A stretch of DNA of 64,000 bases from positions 16,878 through 80,877 of the forward strand of contig NZ_LXKA01000287.1 of the NCBI RefSeq assembly GCF_001645125.1, read 5' to 3'. Under the pieces are notes generated by a model. The model saw only the letters and a program-made list of their open reading frames with translations, ran no database searches and had not been told where the DNA came from. This DNA comes from Paraburkholderia ginsengiterrae (GTDB lineage: Bacteria > Pseudomonadota > Gammaproteobacteria > Burkholderiales > Burkholderiaceae). The position numbers and the translations under genes were made by a program. Of the stretch, positions 1 to 9,500 are shown in pieces. Every line of letters starts with the position of its first letter. The stretch's first letter is position 1.

Positions 1-141
1 ACTGGCGATATCGTTGTGCAGGGTCAGCAGATCGCCGAGATGGGCGACGAGAACAACTCGCGGGTTTCGGTGGGCTTCGAATTGCGCGGCGACGGCAAGC
101 CGGTCGATCCGATGCCGTATCTGCCGCAAGGGCGCGGCTAG
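1..141 (+). CDS. NlpD-like LytM/M23 protein, C-terminal fragment
   Basis: The frame is open from the first base of the window and stops at 139-141, so only the last 46 residues are present. They match the end of a LytM (peptidase M23) fold: a GQQIAEMG strand, then FELRGDGKPVDP and a terminal YLP, as in NlpD/EnvC amidase activators. The fragment closely resembles the C-terminus of the lipoprotein at 41273-42040, so the two are probably paralogues. The metal-binding residues lie upstream of the window, so whether it is catalytic cannot be judged. Confidence 0.8.
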   Translation, partial: TGDIVVQGQQIAEMGDENNSRVSVGFELRGDGKPVDPMPYLPQGRG

Positions 142-344
142 GGCGATAGGGCTGCGGTGCGCTACCGCGCGCCGCGCCCGCCAGGTGATAGCCGTGCAAT
201 TCGCTTGCGGCGGATCGCACGGCTGACTTCCCTTCACGGCCGCTCAACGAGTCGACTCGGCTGCCGGTTCAGATCCGCCGGCAGACGCCGATCAATCTGC
301 TTAGGATTGCTTATGCAATCCGCTGCGGACCCCGGTACAACCGG

Positions 345-743
345 CTACTTCGCTGCCATGCCCCGCAACAGTTGCGACACCTGCCCGTGCAGATGCAGGA
401 TTGCCGGATCGGCCTGCAACAGCGGCAGGTACTGCGGCAGGAAGTTATTGTTCGGCGTATCCGCGGAGAAGAGTCCGGTGACCGCTTCCGCCGCGGCGCA
501 ACGATCCTCGACGTCGGCTTCCTTATCGTCGAGAATTTCGTCGACGCTCGCAATGACCGTCGAGAGCGGCGTGAGCCAGCGGAATGCCGACCCGTTGATC
601 AGCACCTGCAGGAACGCCGCCGGGCTCACCGGGCCGAATTCCTTTTCGTAGACGGCGCGCTCGTGATCGAGAATGGCTTTGTGCAGCGCCAATAGCGGTT
701 TGCGAATGTCCGAGAGGAACTGGGTGCATTGCTGGTCATTCAT
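345..743 (-). CDS. hypothetical protein, 132 aa
   Basis: I do not recognise the family. The start at 743 is preceded by a good ribosome site (AAGGAG, 7 nt upstream), which favours it over a longer reading from 767. The product is acidic and mainly helical-looking, with no signal peptide or membrane segment, so it is probably cytoplasmic. It is monocistronic, with a gap on each side. Codon use matches the surrounding genes. A 164-codon frame on the opposite strand (157-651) covers most of it but has no ribosome site and an arginine-rich shadow composition. Confidence 0.75.
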   Translation of the reverse strand: MNDQQCTQFLSDIRKPLLALHKAILDHERAVYEKEFGPVSPAAFLQVLINGSAFRWLTPLSTVIASVDEILDDKEADVEDRCAAAEAVTGLFSADTPNNNFLPQYLPLLQADPAILHLHGQVSQLLRGMAAK

Positions 744-1189
744 TGTGATGCTCCTTCGGATAATCAAGCCGGGTTAACGCATCATTAGATGGGGCGCGAT
801 AACAATAAATCAAGCATTGACCATGCTAACAACATCGCCTCGCATTCGGTCGACAACATTCATTAAGCGCGCACCGTCAGCCGGCATCGAGTCAATACGC
901 CGACGGTAACGCCACATTTTGGCTCCCTTTTCAACAACGCAACGGGTGTCGTCCCGCATCACAACGCAGGAAGGGCACCCTCCAGGCGTTTTTTCTGAAG
1001 CGCGGCTACAATCGGCCGATCGTCCCCCAACATGTTCGCGTCGTGCGTTATTCGCCGTTTCGGCTGACAGGCAAACCGTATTGCACATTAGTCCCGCTTG
1101 TCGAATAAACGCAGCGGGTCTTTCTATTTTGGTTTGATGTTGCAGTCTAAACAGCCGGATAAACAATAAACCTTACTCGGAACCGCTCA
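744..1189. other. intergenic, no supported gene
   Basis: About 445 bases between two divergent genes. The left half (780-860) is more AT-rich than its surroundings and may hold promoters for both. Frames at 810-1166 (minus) and 919-1137 (plus) have no ribosome site or family resemblance. I see no RNA gene or terminator. Confidence 0.5.
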
Positions 1190-1645
1190 ATGACAACGCT
1201 CAATATCAACGGTCAGACGCATACCGTCGACGCCCCGCCCGACATGCCCCTTCTGTGGGTCTTGCGCGATCTGGTCGGCCTGACCGGGACGAAGTTCGGC
1301 TGCGGCATTGCCCAGTGCGGCGCGTGCACCGTGCATCTCGACGGCGTGGCGGTGCGCTCGTGCGTCTTGCCGGCCGCGGCCGTCGGCGACCGGAAAATCA
1401 CCACGATCGAAGCGGTCGGCAGCACCCCGGCCGGGCAGAAAGTGCAGCAGGCCTGGCGGCAACTGGACGTGGTGCAGTGCGGCTACTGTCAGTCGGGGCA
1501 GGTGATGTCGGCGGCCTCGCTGCTTGCCAGCAATCCCAACCCGACAGACGCGGACATCGACGCGGCCATGGCCGGCAACATCTGCCGCTGCGGGACCTAC
1601 AACCGCATCCGCGCGGCGATCAAGCAAGCCGCGAAGGGGGCCTGA
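1190..1645 (+). CDS. iorA: (2Fe-2S) subunit of a molybdenum hydroxylase (IorA type)
   Basis: A 151-aa electron-transfer subunit of the xanthine dehydrogenase/isoquinoline 1-oxidoreductase class. The plant-type ferredoxin cluster ligands are C38, C43, C46 and C58. The second, helical cluster has C97, C100, C132 and C134 (CGYC and CRC motifs). Length and order are normal for the small subunit. It is the first gene of a three-gene operon: the molybdopterin subunit starts 1 nt after its stop, and a cytochrome c gene follows. Together they should oxidise an aldehyde or N-heterocycle and pass electrons to the respiratory chain. The real substrate cannot be told from sequence. Confidence 0.93.
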   Translation: MTTLNINGQTHTVDAPPDMPLLWVLRDLVGLTGTKFGCGIAQCGACTVHLDGVAVRSCVLPAAAVGDRKITTIEAVGSTPAGQKVQQAWRQLDVVQCGYCQSGQVMSAASLLASNPNPTDADIDAAMAGNICRCGTYNRIRAAIKQAAKGA

Positions 1646-1646
1646 C

Positions 1647-3890
1647 ATGTCCCAAGGATTGCTCGATGCACAGAATGGCGCACGGCAGCCGTTGCATGGC
1701 GCGGGTGGCGTGTCGCGCCGCACCTTTTTGAAATTCGGCGTGACGGTGGGCGCGGCGGCGGGTGGCGCGTTGCTGCTCGGCTTCAGCATGCCGGCTGCCA
1801 GCCAGGATCAGAAAGCCGGCAAGTCGGTAATCGGTGGCGACGGTGTCGAGACGCCGCAAAGCGGCGTGTTCGCGCCGAACGCATTTGTTCAGATCGATAC
1901 CGCAGGCAAGGTCACGCTCGTGATTCCGAAGGTCGAGATGGGCCAGGGGGTCTATACGTCGATTCCGATGCTGATCGCCGAAGAACTCGAAGTGCCGCTC
2001 GACTCGGTCACGCTCGACCATGCACCGCCAAATGAAAAGCTCTTCATGGACCCGCTGCTCGGCGGCCAGCTCACTGGCGGCTCGACTTCGATCCGCTATG
2101 CGTGGGAGCCGATGCGCCGCGCCGGCGCGACCGCTCGCATCCTGTTGATCAGCGCGGCGGCGCAGCAATGGCAGGTCGATCCGGCAAGCTGCACGGCGCA
2201 GGCCGGGCAGGTGATTCACGCGGCCAGCAACCGCCGCATCGGCTACGGTCAACTGGCGGATGCCGCGTCCCGATTGCCCGCTCCGCAAAACGTCCCACTC
2301 AAGGACCCGAAGGACTTCAAGCTGATCGGCACTGCCGTGAAGCGCCTCGATTCGCCCGAAAAAGTGGACGGCACGGCGATGTTTGGCCTCGACGTGCGGC
2401 TGCCCGGCATGGTCTACGCGGCGATCGCGAATTGCCCGGTGTTCGGCGGCACGCTCGCCAGCGTGGACGACACCAACGCGAAGAAGATTCCCGGTGTGCG
2501 CCAGGTCGTCAAGGTCGACAATGCGGTGGCCGTGATCGGCGATCATACGTGGGCCGCCAAGCGCGGCGTGCAGGCGCTCGACATCAAGTGGAACGAAGGC
2601 GCGGGCGCGAACCTGTCGACGAAGCAGATCGTCGCCGATCTCGCCGACGCGTCGCAGCGCAACGGCGCGGTGGCGCGCAAGGACGGCGACGTCGGCACGG
2701 CGTTCGGCAATGCGAAGACGCGCATCGACGCGGTGTATCAGCAGCCGTTTCTCGCGCACGCCACCATGGAGCCGGTCAACTGCACGGTGCATGTTCGCCC
2801 GGACGGCTGCGACATATGGCTCGGCTCGCAGGTGCCGACGCGCGTGGTGGATGCCGCCGTGGCCGTCACCGGCTTGCCCGCCGAGAAGATCGTGGTGCAC
2901 AACCATCTGCTCGGCGGCGGCTTTGGCCGGCGGCTGGAATTCGACATGGTCACGCAGGCCGTCAAGGTCGCCAAACAGGTGCCGGCGCCGGTGAAGGTGG
3001 TATGGACCCGCGAAGAAGACATTCAGCACGACATGTACCGCCCGTACTACTACGACAAGATCGCCGCGGGGCTCGATGCGAACGGCAAGCCGATCGCGTG
3101 GCAGCATCGGATTGTCGGTTCGTCGATTCTGGCCCGTTTCGCCCCGCCCGCATTCAAGAATGGTTTGGACCCCGATGCAGTGGAAGTGGCCGCGGATCTG
3201 CCGTATGACCTGCCCAATCAGCTGGTCGACTACGTGCGCCAGGAGCCGCACGCGGTGCCCACCGCCTTCTGGCGCGGCGTGGGGCCGACGCGCAGCACTT
3301 TCGTGGTGGAGAGCTTCATCGACGAACTCGCGGCGCAGGCCAAAGTCGATCCGGTCAAATATCGTCAGGATCTGCTCGGCAAAACCCCGCGTGCGCTGAA
3401 CGTGCTCAACACCGCCGCACAGGCCGCGAACTGGGGCAGCGCGCTGCCGAAGGGGCAAGGGCGCGGCGTGTCGGTCATGCACGCGTTCGGCAGCTTCTTT
3501 GCGATCGTCGTCGATGTCGCGGTGGATCAGGGCGAGGTGGCGGTGAAGCGTGTGGTGTGCGCGGTCGACTGCGGCATGACGGTCAATCCGAACACGATCG
3601 AGGCGCAGGTGCAGGGCGGCATCATCTTCGGCATCACGGCGGTGCTCTACAGCGAGATCACGATCAAGGACGGCCGTGTCGAGCAGAACAACTTCACGGA
3701 CTACCGGATGCTGCGAATCGATCAGGCGCCGCCTATCGACGTGCATATCGTGAAGAGCGGCGAGGCGCCCGGCGGCATCGGCGAGCCCGGCACGGCGGCG
3801 CTCGCGCCCGCGGTCACCAACGCAATTTACGCCGCCACCGGCAAGCGGCTGCGGCAATTGCCGGTTGGCAACCAACTGCAAAGCGCTTAA
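1647..3890 (+). CDS. iorB: molybdopterin-binding subunit of a molybdenum hydroxylase (IorB type)
   Basis: A 747-aa catalytic subunit of the xanthine dehydrogenase superfamily in its single-chain, exported form. The ATG at 1647 follows the iorA stop by 1 nt and places a twin-arginine signal SRRTFLKFG at residues 23-31 before a hydrophobic stretch, so export through Tat with cofactor already bound is expected. Conserved cofactor loops are visible (GGGFGRR near residue 428; GGIGEPGTAALAP near the end). An in-frame start exists at 1524 inside iorA but is unlikely. Electrons should flow to the 2Fe-2S subunit and then to the cytochrome c encoded next. Substrate is unknown; aldehydes are plausible. 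Confidence 0.93.
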   Translation: MSQGLLDAQNGARQPLHGAGGVSRRTFLKFGVTVGAAAGGALLLGFSMPAASQDQKAGKSVIGGDGVETPQSGVFAPNAFVQIDTAGKVTLVIPKVEMGQGVYTSIPMLIAEELEVPLDSVTLDHAPPNEKLFMDPLLGGQLTGGSTSIRYAWEPMRRAGATARILLISAAAQQWQVDPASCTAQAGQVIHAASNRRIGYGQLADAASRLPAPQNVPLKDPKDFKLIGTAVKRLDSPEKVDGTAMFGLDVRLPGMVYAAIANCPVFGGTLASVDDTNAKKIPGVRQVVKVDNAVAVIGDHTWAAKRGVQALDIKWNEGAGANLSTKQIVADLADASQRNGAVARKDGDVGTAFGNAKTRIDAVYQQPFLAHATMEPVNCTVHVRPDGCDIWLGSQVPTRVVDAAVAVTGLPAEKIVVHNHLLGGGFGRRLEFDMVTQAVKVAKQVPAPVKVVWTREEDIQHDMYRPYYYDKIAAGLDANGKPIAWQHRIVGSSILARFAPPAFKNGLDPDAVEVAADLPYDLPNQLVDYVRQEPHAVPTAFWRGVGPTRSTFVVESFIDELAAQAKVDPVKYRQDLLGKTPRALNVLNTAAQAANWGSALPKGQGRGVSVMHAFGSFFAIVVDVAVDQGEVAVKRVVCAVDCGMTVNPNTIEAQVQGGIIFGITAVLYSEITIKDGRVEQNNFTDYRMLRIDQAPPIDVHIVKSGEAPGGIGEPGTAALAPAVTNAIYAATGKRLRQLPVGNQLQSA

Positions 3891-3902
3891 CGGGAGCCCG
3901 AC

Positions 3903-5186
3903 ATGAACAGCACACTGAAGGGTTTCGGTGCGGCATTGTGCGTGATGCTGCCGTTGCTCGCGCAGGCTCCGGCGCGGGCGGCCGCGCAGGCAGCCGACCC
4001 GGCGCTGGTGCAACGCGGCGCCTATCTGGCGAAAGCCGGCGATTGCGCGGCCTGTCATACGGCGCCGAAGGGCAAACCGTTCGCGGGTGGCCTGCCGATG
4101 ACCACGCCGATGGGCAAGATCTACACCACCAACATCACGCCCGACCCGCAGACCGGCATCGGCGGTTATACGGAAGAGGACTTCGCGCGGGCGATGCGCG
4201 AAGGCGTGGCGAAAGACGGCCACAACCTCTACCCGGCGATGCCGTATCCGTCGTACGCCAAGGTCAACGACGACGACGTGAAAGCGCTCTACGCGTTTTT
4301 TATGAGCGGCGTGGCGCCGGTGCAGCAAGCGAACCGCGAGCCGGATATCCAGTGGCCGTTGAACATGCGCTGGCCGTTGAAGTTCTGGAACATGGTCTTT
4401 CTGGAGAAGGGCGTCTATCAGGACAAGACGGGCAAAGACGTGGCATGGAATCGCGGCGCCTATCTGATCCAGGGGCTGGGGCACTGCGGTTCGTGCCACA
4501 CGCCGCGTGGCATTGCGTTCCAGGAGAAGGCGCTGGATGAAAGCGGCAGCGCGTTCCTGACCGGTGCCGCGCTCGACGGCTGGTTCGCGGCGAACCTGAC
4601 CGGCGAGCACAACGTTGGCCTCGGCCGCTGGAGCGATCAGGATCTGCAGGCGTTCCTGAAGACCGGCGCGAATCGCCATGCCTCGGCGTTCGGCTCGATG
4701 ACCAGCGTGATCAACAACAGCACGCAGGCCATGAACGACACCGACATCGCGGCCATGTCGACGTACCTGAAGTCGCTGCCGCCGGCAGGCGGCAGCGGTG
4801 CGCCGCCGTATACGTTCGATCCGCAAGCCACCAGGGTGTCGTTGAACCGTCCGGCGAACGATGCCGGTGCGCGCGTGTACACGGCGTATTGCATGCACTG
4901 CCATGGCGTCGACGGACGCGGCTTCGCGCCGATGCTGGCACCGTTGTCCGGGAATCCGAACGTGCTCGAGAAGGACCCGTCGTCGTTGATCAACGTAACG
5001 CTGAACGGCACTGAAGACCTGGTGATTGGCGGCATCCCCGCGCCGTATCCGATGCCGAAGTACGGGCCTGTGCTCAACGACCGGCAGATCGCCGACGTGC
5101 TGACCTTCGTACGGGCCGGATGGAACAACGGCGCGCCGGCGGTGACGGCGGCGGACGTGGCGAAGCTGCGCCAGGCCGCGCGATAA
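3903..5186 (+). CDS. triheme cytochrome c subunit of the dehydrogenase
   Basis: 427 aa with an N-terminal signal peptide (cleavage likely after about residue 28) and three CXXCH haem sites: C48-H52, C195-H199 and C330-H334. This is the layout of the membrane-associated cytochrome subunits of alcohol, gluconate and aldehyde dehydrogenases, which pass electrons to ubiquinone or an oxidase. It lies 12 nt after iorB with a short GGGAG ribosome site, so it is the third gene of the operon. The genes together describe a periplasmic respiratory molybdo-dehydrogenase. Confidence 0.93.
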   Translation: MNSTLKGFGAALCVMLPLLAQAPARAAAQAADPALVQRGAYLAKAGDCAACHTAPKGKPFAGGLPMTTPMGKIYTTNITPDPQTGIGGYTEEDFARAMREGVAKDGHNLYPAMPYPSYAKVNDDDVKALYAFFMSGVAPVQQANREPDIQWPLNMRWPLKFWNMVFLEKGVYQDKTGKDVAWNRGAYLIQGLGHCGSCHTPRGIAFQEKALDESGSAFLTGAALDGWFAANLTGEHNVGLGRWSDQDLQAFLKTGANRHASAFGSMTSVINNSTQAMNDTDIAAMSTYLKSLPPAGGSGAPPYTFDPQATRVSLNRPANDAGARVYTAYCMHCHGVDGRGFAPMLAPLSGNPNVLEKDPSSLINVTLNGTEDLVIGGIPAPYPMPKYGPVLNDRQIADVLTFVRAGWNNGAPAVTAADVAKLRQAAR

Positions 5187-5187
5187 A

Positions 5188-5253
5188 ACGAAGTGCCTGT
5201 GGCCGAAGAAGACCGCTGCCATTGCGGTCTTCTCCGTCCTCCAGGCACTTCGT
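5188..5253. terminator. strong two-storey bidirectional terminator
   Basis: The outer arms ACGAAGTGCCTG (5188-5199) and CAGGCACTTCGT (5242-5253) are perfectly complementary. They enclose an inner hairpin built from AGAAGACCGC and GCGGTCTTCT around a TGCCATT loop. It separates the convergent cytochrome c and glycoside hydrolase genes and is followed by ATTTT on the plus strand. It probably serves both. Confidence 0.85.
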
Positions 5254-5282
5254 ATTTTGCGAATCGCCCGATGCAGGGTTCG

Positions 5283-7565
5283 TTACTGACCGGTATAGCC
5301 CACCGGCACCGTCGAGTTGGATTTGGCTATCGACGCGTTGGTTGAGACCACATACAACGGCGACTCGGTAAGCGTCAGCGGCACCTGGCCGTTGCTATAA
5401 GCCACGGTGGAAGGGTTGCCCATCACGTCGAGTACCGTGACTTTTCCGCTCGTTCCCGGCGCATCGACCTGCAGGGAATAGCTCACGGAATAGCTCTGTG
5501 AGTACGCGCCGTTGATGGGCCACTGCGCGTTGTTATGCGTCCACATCGCCGTGATGACCTTGCCGCCGCCCAATTGCTGGAAAGCGTAGCCGTACACGTA
5601 CAGCGGCAGATTGTTGAGCGGCCCCAGCGTGTTCGTGCCGTCGAGCACATGGGTCATGGCCGCGAATACCATGCCCTCGGGTTTCGGGCTCAGATTGGTC
5701 GCGCTGTACGAGCCTTGACTATCCACGAGGTCGAAGAACGACCCATAGCCCGCCGGCGAACCCGGGAAGTCGGGGCCAAAGAAGAAGGTGGTCATCTGCG
5801 CGCCCTGACCAAGGATGATGATGTGCGCGCGGGCCGCCACCACCGCCTGGGCGTACAGCTGGTTCGCGTTGATGGCCGTTGATCCGTAGCCGATGCCACT
5901 GTCGTAGCTGATCCCCAGCTCGGTCATCCATAGCAGCATATTGGGCTTGCACGACTGCATGGTCGCCCGCAACGCCGCCATCTCATTGTCGAGCGCATTG
6001 GCCGCAGTGGCCGGATCGGCCCCGTCCTGCAACTCAGGCGGATTCGACGGCGTGGTCGGCGCGTTGTAGTAACCATGGGTGGACACACCGTCCAGGTAGT
6101 TGCACAAACCGCTCGACTGATATTGCTGCAGCCAGTTGCCGGTCGCCTGATCGTTGTTGTTGGGGAATGAATTGGCGACGCCCATCACCATGGCCTTGTT
6201 GTCCGTCAGGTGCAGCGCGCCGTAAACCGTCTGATAAAGCTTCACGAAGTTGGCGCTGGGATACACCCAGCCGAGCGACGGCTCCCATGTGACCTGATAG
6301 TAGTTGTAGCGCTGGTTCGGGTAATACTGCGCGCCGATCGACGCCGAGTCGGTGCCCACTTTCTGCATGTAACCCGAGTACTCGGACAGGTTTTTCGGCA
6401 ACGAGTAGCTGTCATTGAACTGACCTGTGGACGAGTCCCACGCCGGGATGCCGTCGAGCCGGATCAGGCGCATGATCTGCGGATTCGCGGCGTAGAACGG
6501 ATCGAGATCGCTGACGTTCGGCGTATAGGTGTTCGGTCCGTTCGGCTCGCCCCAGGACTGCTCGCGGTCGTCGATCGTCCACGAAATGCCGAGGGCAGAG
6601 AGTGCGGGGCCGTTGTCGTTGAAACCCTGCATGCCAAAGCGGTGCTGGTCCGGGTAGCTGTAATTCACCGCGGGGACCACCGAGGGCGCGGGCTCGATCC
6701 CGAACGTCGCGATTCCCGCCGGCCGGGTGCCCGCCGCGGGCAGGCTGCCGCCTGCCTTGGACAGCGACGCGCCCACTGCGAAATAGCCGGCCTGCGTGCC
6801 GCTGCACGACAGTGTGTTCGTCTGGGTGCCGGGTGCGGCCGTGAAACTGTTCCGCGCGACCGTATTGCCCTGGTAATCGGTGATTGTCCAGTTGACGATA
6901 TCGGTGGCGCCGGTTTGGGTGGTGAACACCAGCGTGAACGTCTGGCCGTTCGCGAAGACTCGCAGGCCGTTACTGTCGGTTGCTTCGGCAGTCACTATTC
7001 CGTTGGCGGTGCCACCGCTGGTCGTTGATGGCGACCTGCAGGAAATCGCACTTGGAGTGGGCGTTGGGGTTGGCGTTGGGGTTGGTGTTGGTGTTGGAGT
7101 CGGGGTTGGCGTCGGCGTCGGCGTCGGCGTTGGCGTCGGTGTCGGTGTTGGTGTTGGTGTTGGTGTTGGTGTTGGTGTTGGTGTTGGTGTCGGTGTTGGT
7201 GTTGGTGTTGGTGTTGGAGTCGGCGTAGGCGTAGGCGTAGGCGTAGGCGTAGGCGTAGGCGTAGGCGTAGGCGTAGGCGTCGCCACAGCTGCCCAACAAT
7301 GCTTCGTATACCCAGGTGCCGGATCAACCCCGAATGCACTGACATTGCAGCGCGCGCTGTTGACGAACTGTTTAGTCGTGTACCTCAGTGTGGGGCTCGT
7401 GATGCCAAAGATCACGTTCTCAGTTTTGCCCCTGAACGAGCACGTGCCGCCCTGGTCGGCGCACCAGATGTAAGTCACTCCGCCGATGACCAGATTCGGC
7501 TGTCTGGCTTGTGCAACGCCAGCCAATAACGCAGAAGCCGCTAATGCCAGAGGGGTGATCTTCAT
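5283..7565 (-). CDS. secreted clan-A-type glycoside hydrolase with a Thr-Pro linker
   Basis: 760 aa. A signal peptide (residues 1-20, ending AQA) is followed by a small Cys-rich domain (about 21-92), a run of about 38 Thr-Pro dipeptides (about 95-171), a beta-sandwich-like segment, and a catalytic region from about 285. The catalytic part resembles TIM-barrel clan-A hydrolases of the GH39/GH44 kind: a WEP motif gives a candidate acid/base E428 and TELG a candidate nucleophile E549, 121 residues apart. A C-terminal beta domain follows. It is monocistronic and convergent with the dehydrogenase operon. Substrate is unknown; a plant or microbial polysaccharide fits the linker-domain design. The exact GH family is uncertain. 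Confidence 0.8.
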   Translation of the reverse strand: MKITPLALAASALLAGVAQARQPNLVIGGVTYIWCADQGGTCSFRGKTENVIFGITSPTLRYTTKQFVNSARCNVSAFGVDPAPGYTKHCWAAVATPTPTPTPTPTPTPTPTPTPTPTPTPTPTPTPTPTPTPTPTPTPTPTPTPTPTPTPTPTPTPTPTPTPTPTPTPTPSAISCRSPSTTSGGTANGIVTAEATDSNGLRVFANGQTFTLVFTTQTGATDIVNWTITDYQGNTVARNSFTAAPGTQTNTLSCSGTQAGYFAVGASLSKAGGSLPAAGTRPAGIATFGIEPAPSVVPAVNYSYPDQHRFGMQGFNDNGPALSALGISWTIDDREQSWGEPNGPNTYTPNVSDLDPFYAANPQIMRLIRLDGIPAWDSSTGQFNDSYSLPKNLSEYSGYMQKVGTDSASIGAQYYPNQRYNYYQVTWEPSLGWVYPSANFVKLYQTVYGALHLTDNKAMVMGVANSFPNNNDQATGNWLQQYQSSGLCNYLDGVSTHGYYNAPTTPSNPPELQDGADPATAANALDNEMAALRATMQSCKPNMLLWMTELGISYDSGIGYGSTAINANQLYAQAVVAARAHIIILGQGAQMTTFFFGPDFPGSPAGYGSFFDLVDSQGSYSATNLSPKPEGMVFAAMTHVLDGTNTLGPLNNLPLYVYGYAFQQLGGGKVITAMWTHNNAQWPINGAYSQSYSVSYSLQVDAPGTSGKVTVLDVMGNPSTVAYSNGQVPLTLTESPLYVVSTNASIAKSNSTVPVGYTGQ
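7050..7285. repeat. degenerate hexanucleotide tandem repeat encoding (Thr-Pro)n
   Basis: About 38 copies of a 6-base unit, read on the plus strand as GGNGTN, in blocks by third-base variant: a long GGTGTT block, a GGCGTC block and an uninterrupted GGCGTA block near 7225-7280. It encodes the linker of the hydrolase. The blocky variants suggest repeat expansion by slippage, so linker length probably varies between strains. Every length change by whole units keeps the frame. Confidence 0.9.
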
Positions 7566-8043
7566 TTTTCTTCACTCCGGTGAGCCCTGATGATCTCAAG
7601 CCGGGGGATGCGGCCGTCGATCTGGAGGCCTCTGGAAGGTGCAACCAGGGGAGCCTCACAGCGTTCTGCGAACCCGCGCAATGTCAAAGCAAGCCGAGGT
7701 ACGAACGCGCGTGGACGCAGGTACGTCGAAACAGTGGTTTAAAGCGGGTGTCTGGATCGATGAGAGCGCAGTTCCATCTTTGCGAACTCGGCCGTCGGCA
7801 TCCTCATCAACAGAGGATTGCTAAATTTTTATCCAGATTGCCTGAAGCGGCATTGGCGGATGCAGTCATTCATGCGACCGTCACGTGAAAGACTCTAGCC
7901 GCGACAGACGGGCGCACGGTGCCATTATCAAGTTGAATATCGCCATCGCACGAACTTTTAATTGGTCTAACCGTGCGGGGCGGAATGATGCGACGAATCG
8001 TCATGCGATTCGCCGGGACGTGCAGTAAGCGCGTGAAGAACAC
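7566..8043. other. intergenic, no supported gene
   Basis: About 480 bases upstream of the hydrolase gene and downstream of the transporter operon. It should hold the hydrolase promoter. Frames at 7580-7888 and 7639-7824 lack ribosome sites and recognisable products. A short AT-rich stretch lies near 7820-7840. Confidence 0.5.
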
Positions 8044-8066
8044 GCGGCAAGCGTCGCGCTTGCCGC
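8044..8066 (-). terminator. hairpin after the ABC transport operon
   Basis: GCGGCAAGCG (8044-8053) and CGCTTGCCGC (8057-8066) form a perfect 10-bp stem with a 3-nt loop, 9 bases downstream of the last permease stop. There is only a weak T-rich tail on the minus strand (GTGTTCTTC), so termination is likely but not textbook. Confidence 0.55.
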
Positions 8067-8074
8067 CTGCCTGA

Positions 8075-8731
8075 TCAGCGGTGCTGCCCGACCTTCTGAC
8101 GGCGTTCGAGCACGCGGGCGTACCACGTCAGCGGGAAGCACATGGCGAAGTAAATCATCGCGACCATGCCGTAGATCGGAAAGGGGCGGAACGCGGCGTT
8201 GGTGATCATCGTGCCGGTCTTGGTCAACTCCGTGAAGCCGATGATCGACGCGAGCGCCGTGCTTTTCACCACCTGCACGAGAAAGCCGACCGTCGGCGCC
8301 ACCGCGATTTTCAGCGCCTGCGGCCACACGATATAGCGCAACTGCTGGCCGAACGTCATGCCGAGACTTGCGCCCGCGGCCCACTGGCCGCGTGGCACGG
8401 CCTCGACGCAACCGCGCCAGATGTCGACCAGATACGCGCTCGTGTAGAGCGTCAGGGTAACGGCGGCCGCCACCCACGGCGATACGTCCACGCCGAGCAG
8501 CGGTAAGCCAAAAAACGCGAGAAACAGCTGCATCAGGAGCGGCGTGCCCTGAAACACTTCCACATACAGCACGACGATGCGCCGCAGCCAGGCGATCGGC
8601 GACACGCGCATGGCGAGCAGGATCAGCCCGACGAGGCCTCCGCCGACAAAAGCGATCAACGACAGCAACACCGTCCAGCGGGCGGCGAGCAACAGATTGC
8701 GGGCAATGTCCCACAGCGTGAATTCGACCAT
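8075..8731 (-). CDS. polar amino acid ABC transporter permease (HisM/GlnP family)
   Basis: 218 aa from the ATG at 8731, preceded by a GGAGC ribosome site and 2 nt after the stop of the preceding permease. Several membrane segments are visible. The EAA-type loop for contact with the ATPase is present around the GGCVEAVPRGQWAAG region. It pairs with the permease at 8734-9480 and the binding protein at 9501-10334. No matching GlnQ/HisP-type ATPase is found beside it. Confidence 0.88.
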   Translation of the reverse strand: MVEFTLWDIARNLLLAARWTVLLSLIAFVGGGLVGLILLAMRVSPIAWLRRIVVLYVEVFQGTPLLMQLFLAFFGLPLLGVDVSPWVAAAVTLTLYTSAYLVDIWRGCVEAVPRGQWAAGASLGMTFGQQLRYIVWPQALKIAVAPTVGFLVQVVKSTALASIIGFTELTKTGTMITNAAFRPFPIYGMVAMIYFAMCFPLTWYARVLERRQKVGQHR

Positions 8732-8733
8732 GA

Positions 8734-9480
8734 TCAGCGCTCCGTGGGCAGGGTGCGGGCGGCGCGCCACGCGAGGCGGGTGCGCCATGGGCGCGGCGCG
8801 CTGTCGCTGCCGCGTGTTGCGCGGCCCGCGAACAGGCCGCGTCCGAGCCGGTTGAGGAGTTGCCGTAAGACGATCGACAGCAACAGATACGTTGCGGTAA
8901 TGATCACGTAGCTCTCGAACGAACGGAAGTTGCGCGACTGGATGAAGTTGGCCGCATAGGTGAGGTCAGGGACCGAGATCTGCGAGACCACGGCCGAACC
9001 GAGCATCACGATCAGCACCTGGCTGAGCAGCGCGGGAAACACATTCGCGACCGCCTGCGGCAGCACGACGAAGCGGAACACCTGGCCCTTGTGCAAACCA
9101 AGCGCCTGGGCCGCCTGCACCTGCCCACGCGGAATCGAATCGATGCCGGCGCGCACAATCTCGATCGCGTAGGCGCCGAGATTGACCGTCATGGCGAGAA
9201 TCGCGGCCTGGATTTCGTCGATATGAATGCCGAGGCTCGGCAAGCCGAAGAACACGAAGAACAACTGGACGATGAACGGCGTATTGCGGATCAGCTCCAC
9301 ATAGCTCGCCACCACCCAGCGTGCCCATTTCGGCCCCGCCACCGCCACGCTCGCGCCGGCAATGCCGACGATGCCGCCGAGCGCGGTCGAAACGGCGGTA
9401 AGCCCGAGTGTCACGCCAACGCCGCGCGCCAGCATCCCCGCATAAAGGCCGAAGCCGCTGAAATCAAAGGCATACGTCAT
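8734..9480 (-). CDS. polar amino acid ABC transporter permease (HisQ/GlnP family)
   Basis: 248 aa from the ATG at 9480; an ORF extension to 9534 overlaps the binding-protein gene and is unlikely. Membrane segments alternate with polar loops, and the EAA loop reads RAGIDSIPRGQVQAAQALG, typical of the His/Glu/Gln transporter family. It begins 20 nt after the binding-protein gene and ends 2 nt before the next permease, so the three form one transcript. The substrate is probably an amino acid or opine-like compound. Confidence 0.88.
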   Translation of the reverse strand: MTYAFDFSGFGLYAGMLARGVGVTLGLTAVSTALGGIVGIAGASVAVAGPKWARWVVASYVELIRNTPFIVQLFFVFFGLPSLGIHIDEIQAAILAMTVNLGAYAIEIVRAGIDSIPRGQVQAAQALGLHKGQVFRFVVLPQAVANVFPALLSQVLIVMLGSAVVSQISVPDLTYAANFIQSRNFRSFESYVIITATYLLLSIVLRQLLNRLGRGLFAGRATRGSDSAPRPWRTRLAWRAARTLPTER

Positions 9481-9500
9481 GACGGTCCGCAAAAAAAAGT

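Noticed and set aside
810-1166. 118-codon minus frame in the gap before iorA
   Set aside because: No ribosome site, no recognisable domain, irregular codon use; probably chance.
1620-5222. 1200-codon open frame on the minus strand
   Set aside because: It is the antisense shadow of the iorB and cytochrome c genes; Arg/His/Ala-rich composition and no ribosome site or family motif.
7050-7285. repeat array as possible CRISPR
   Set aside because: Units are 6 bases with no spacers and lie within a coding sequence; it is a Thr-Pro linker.
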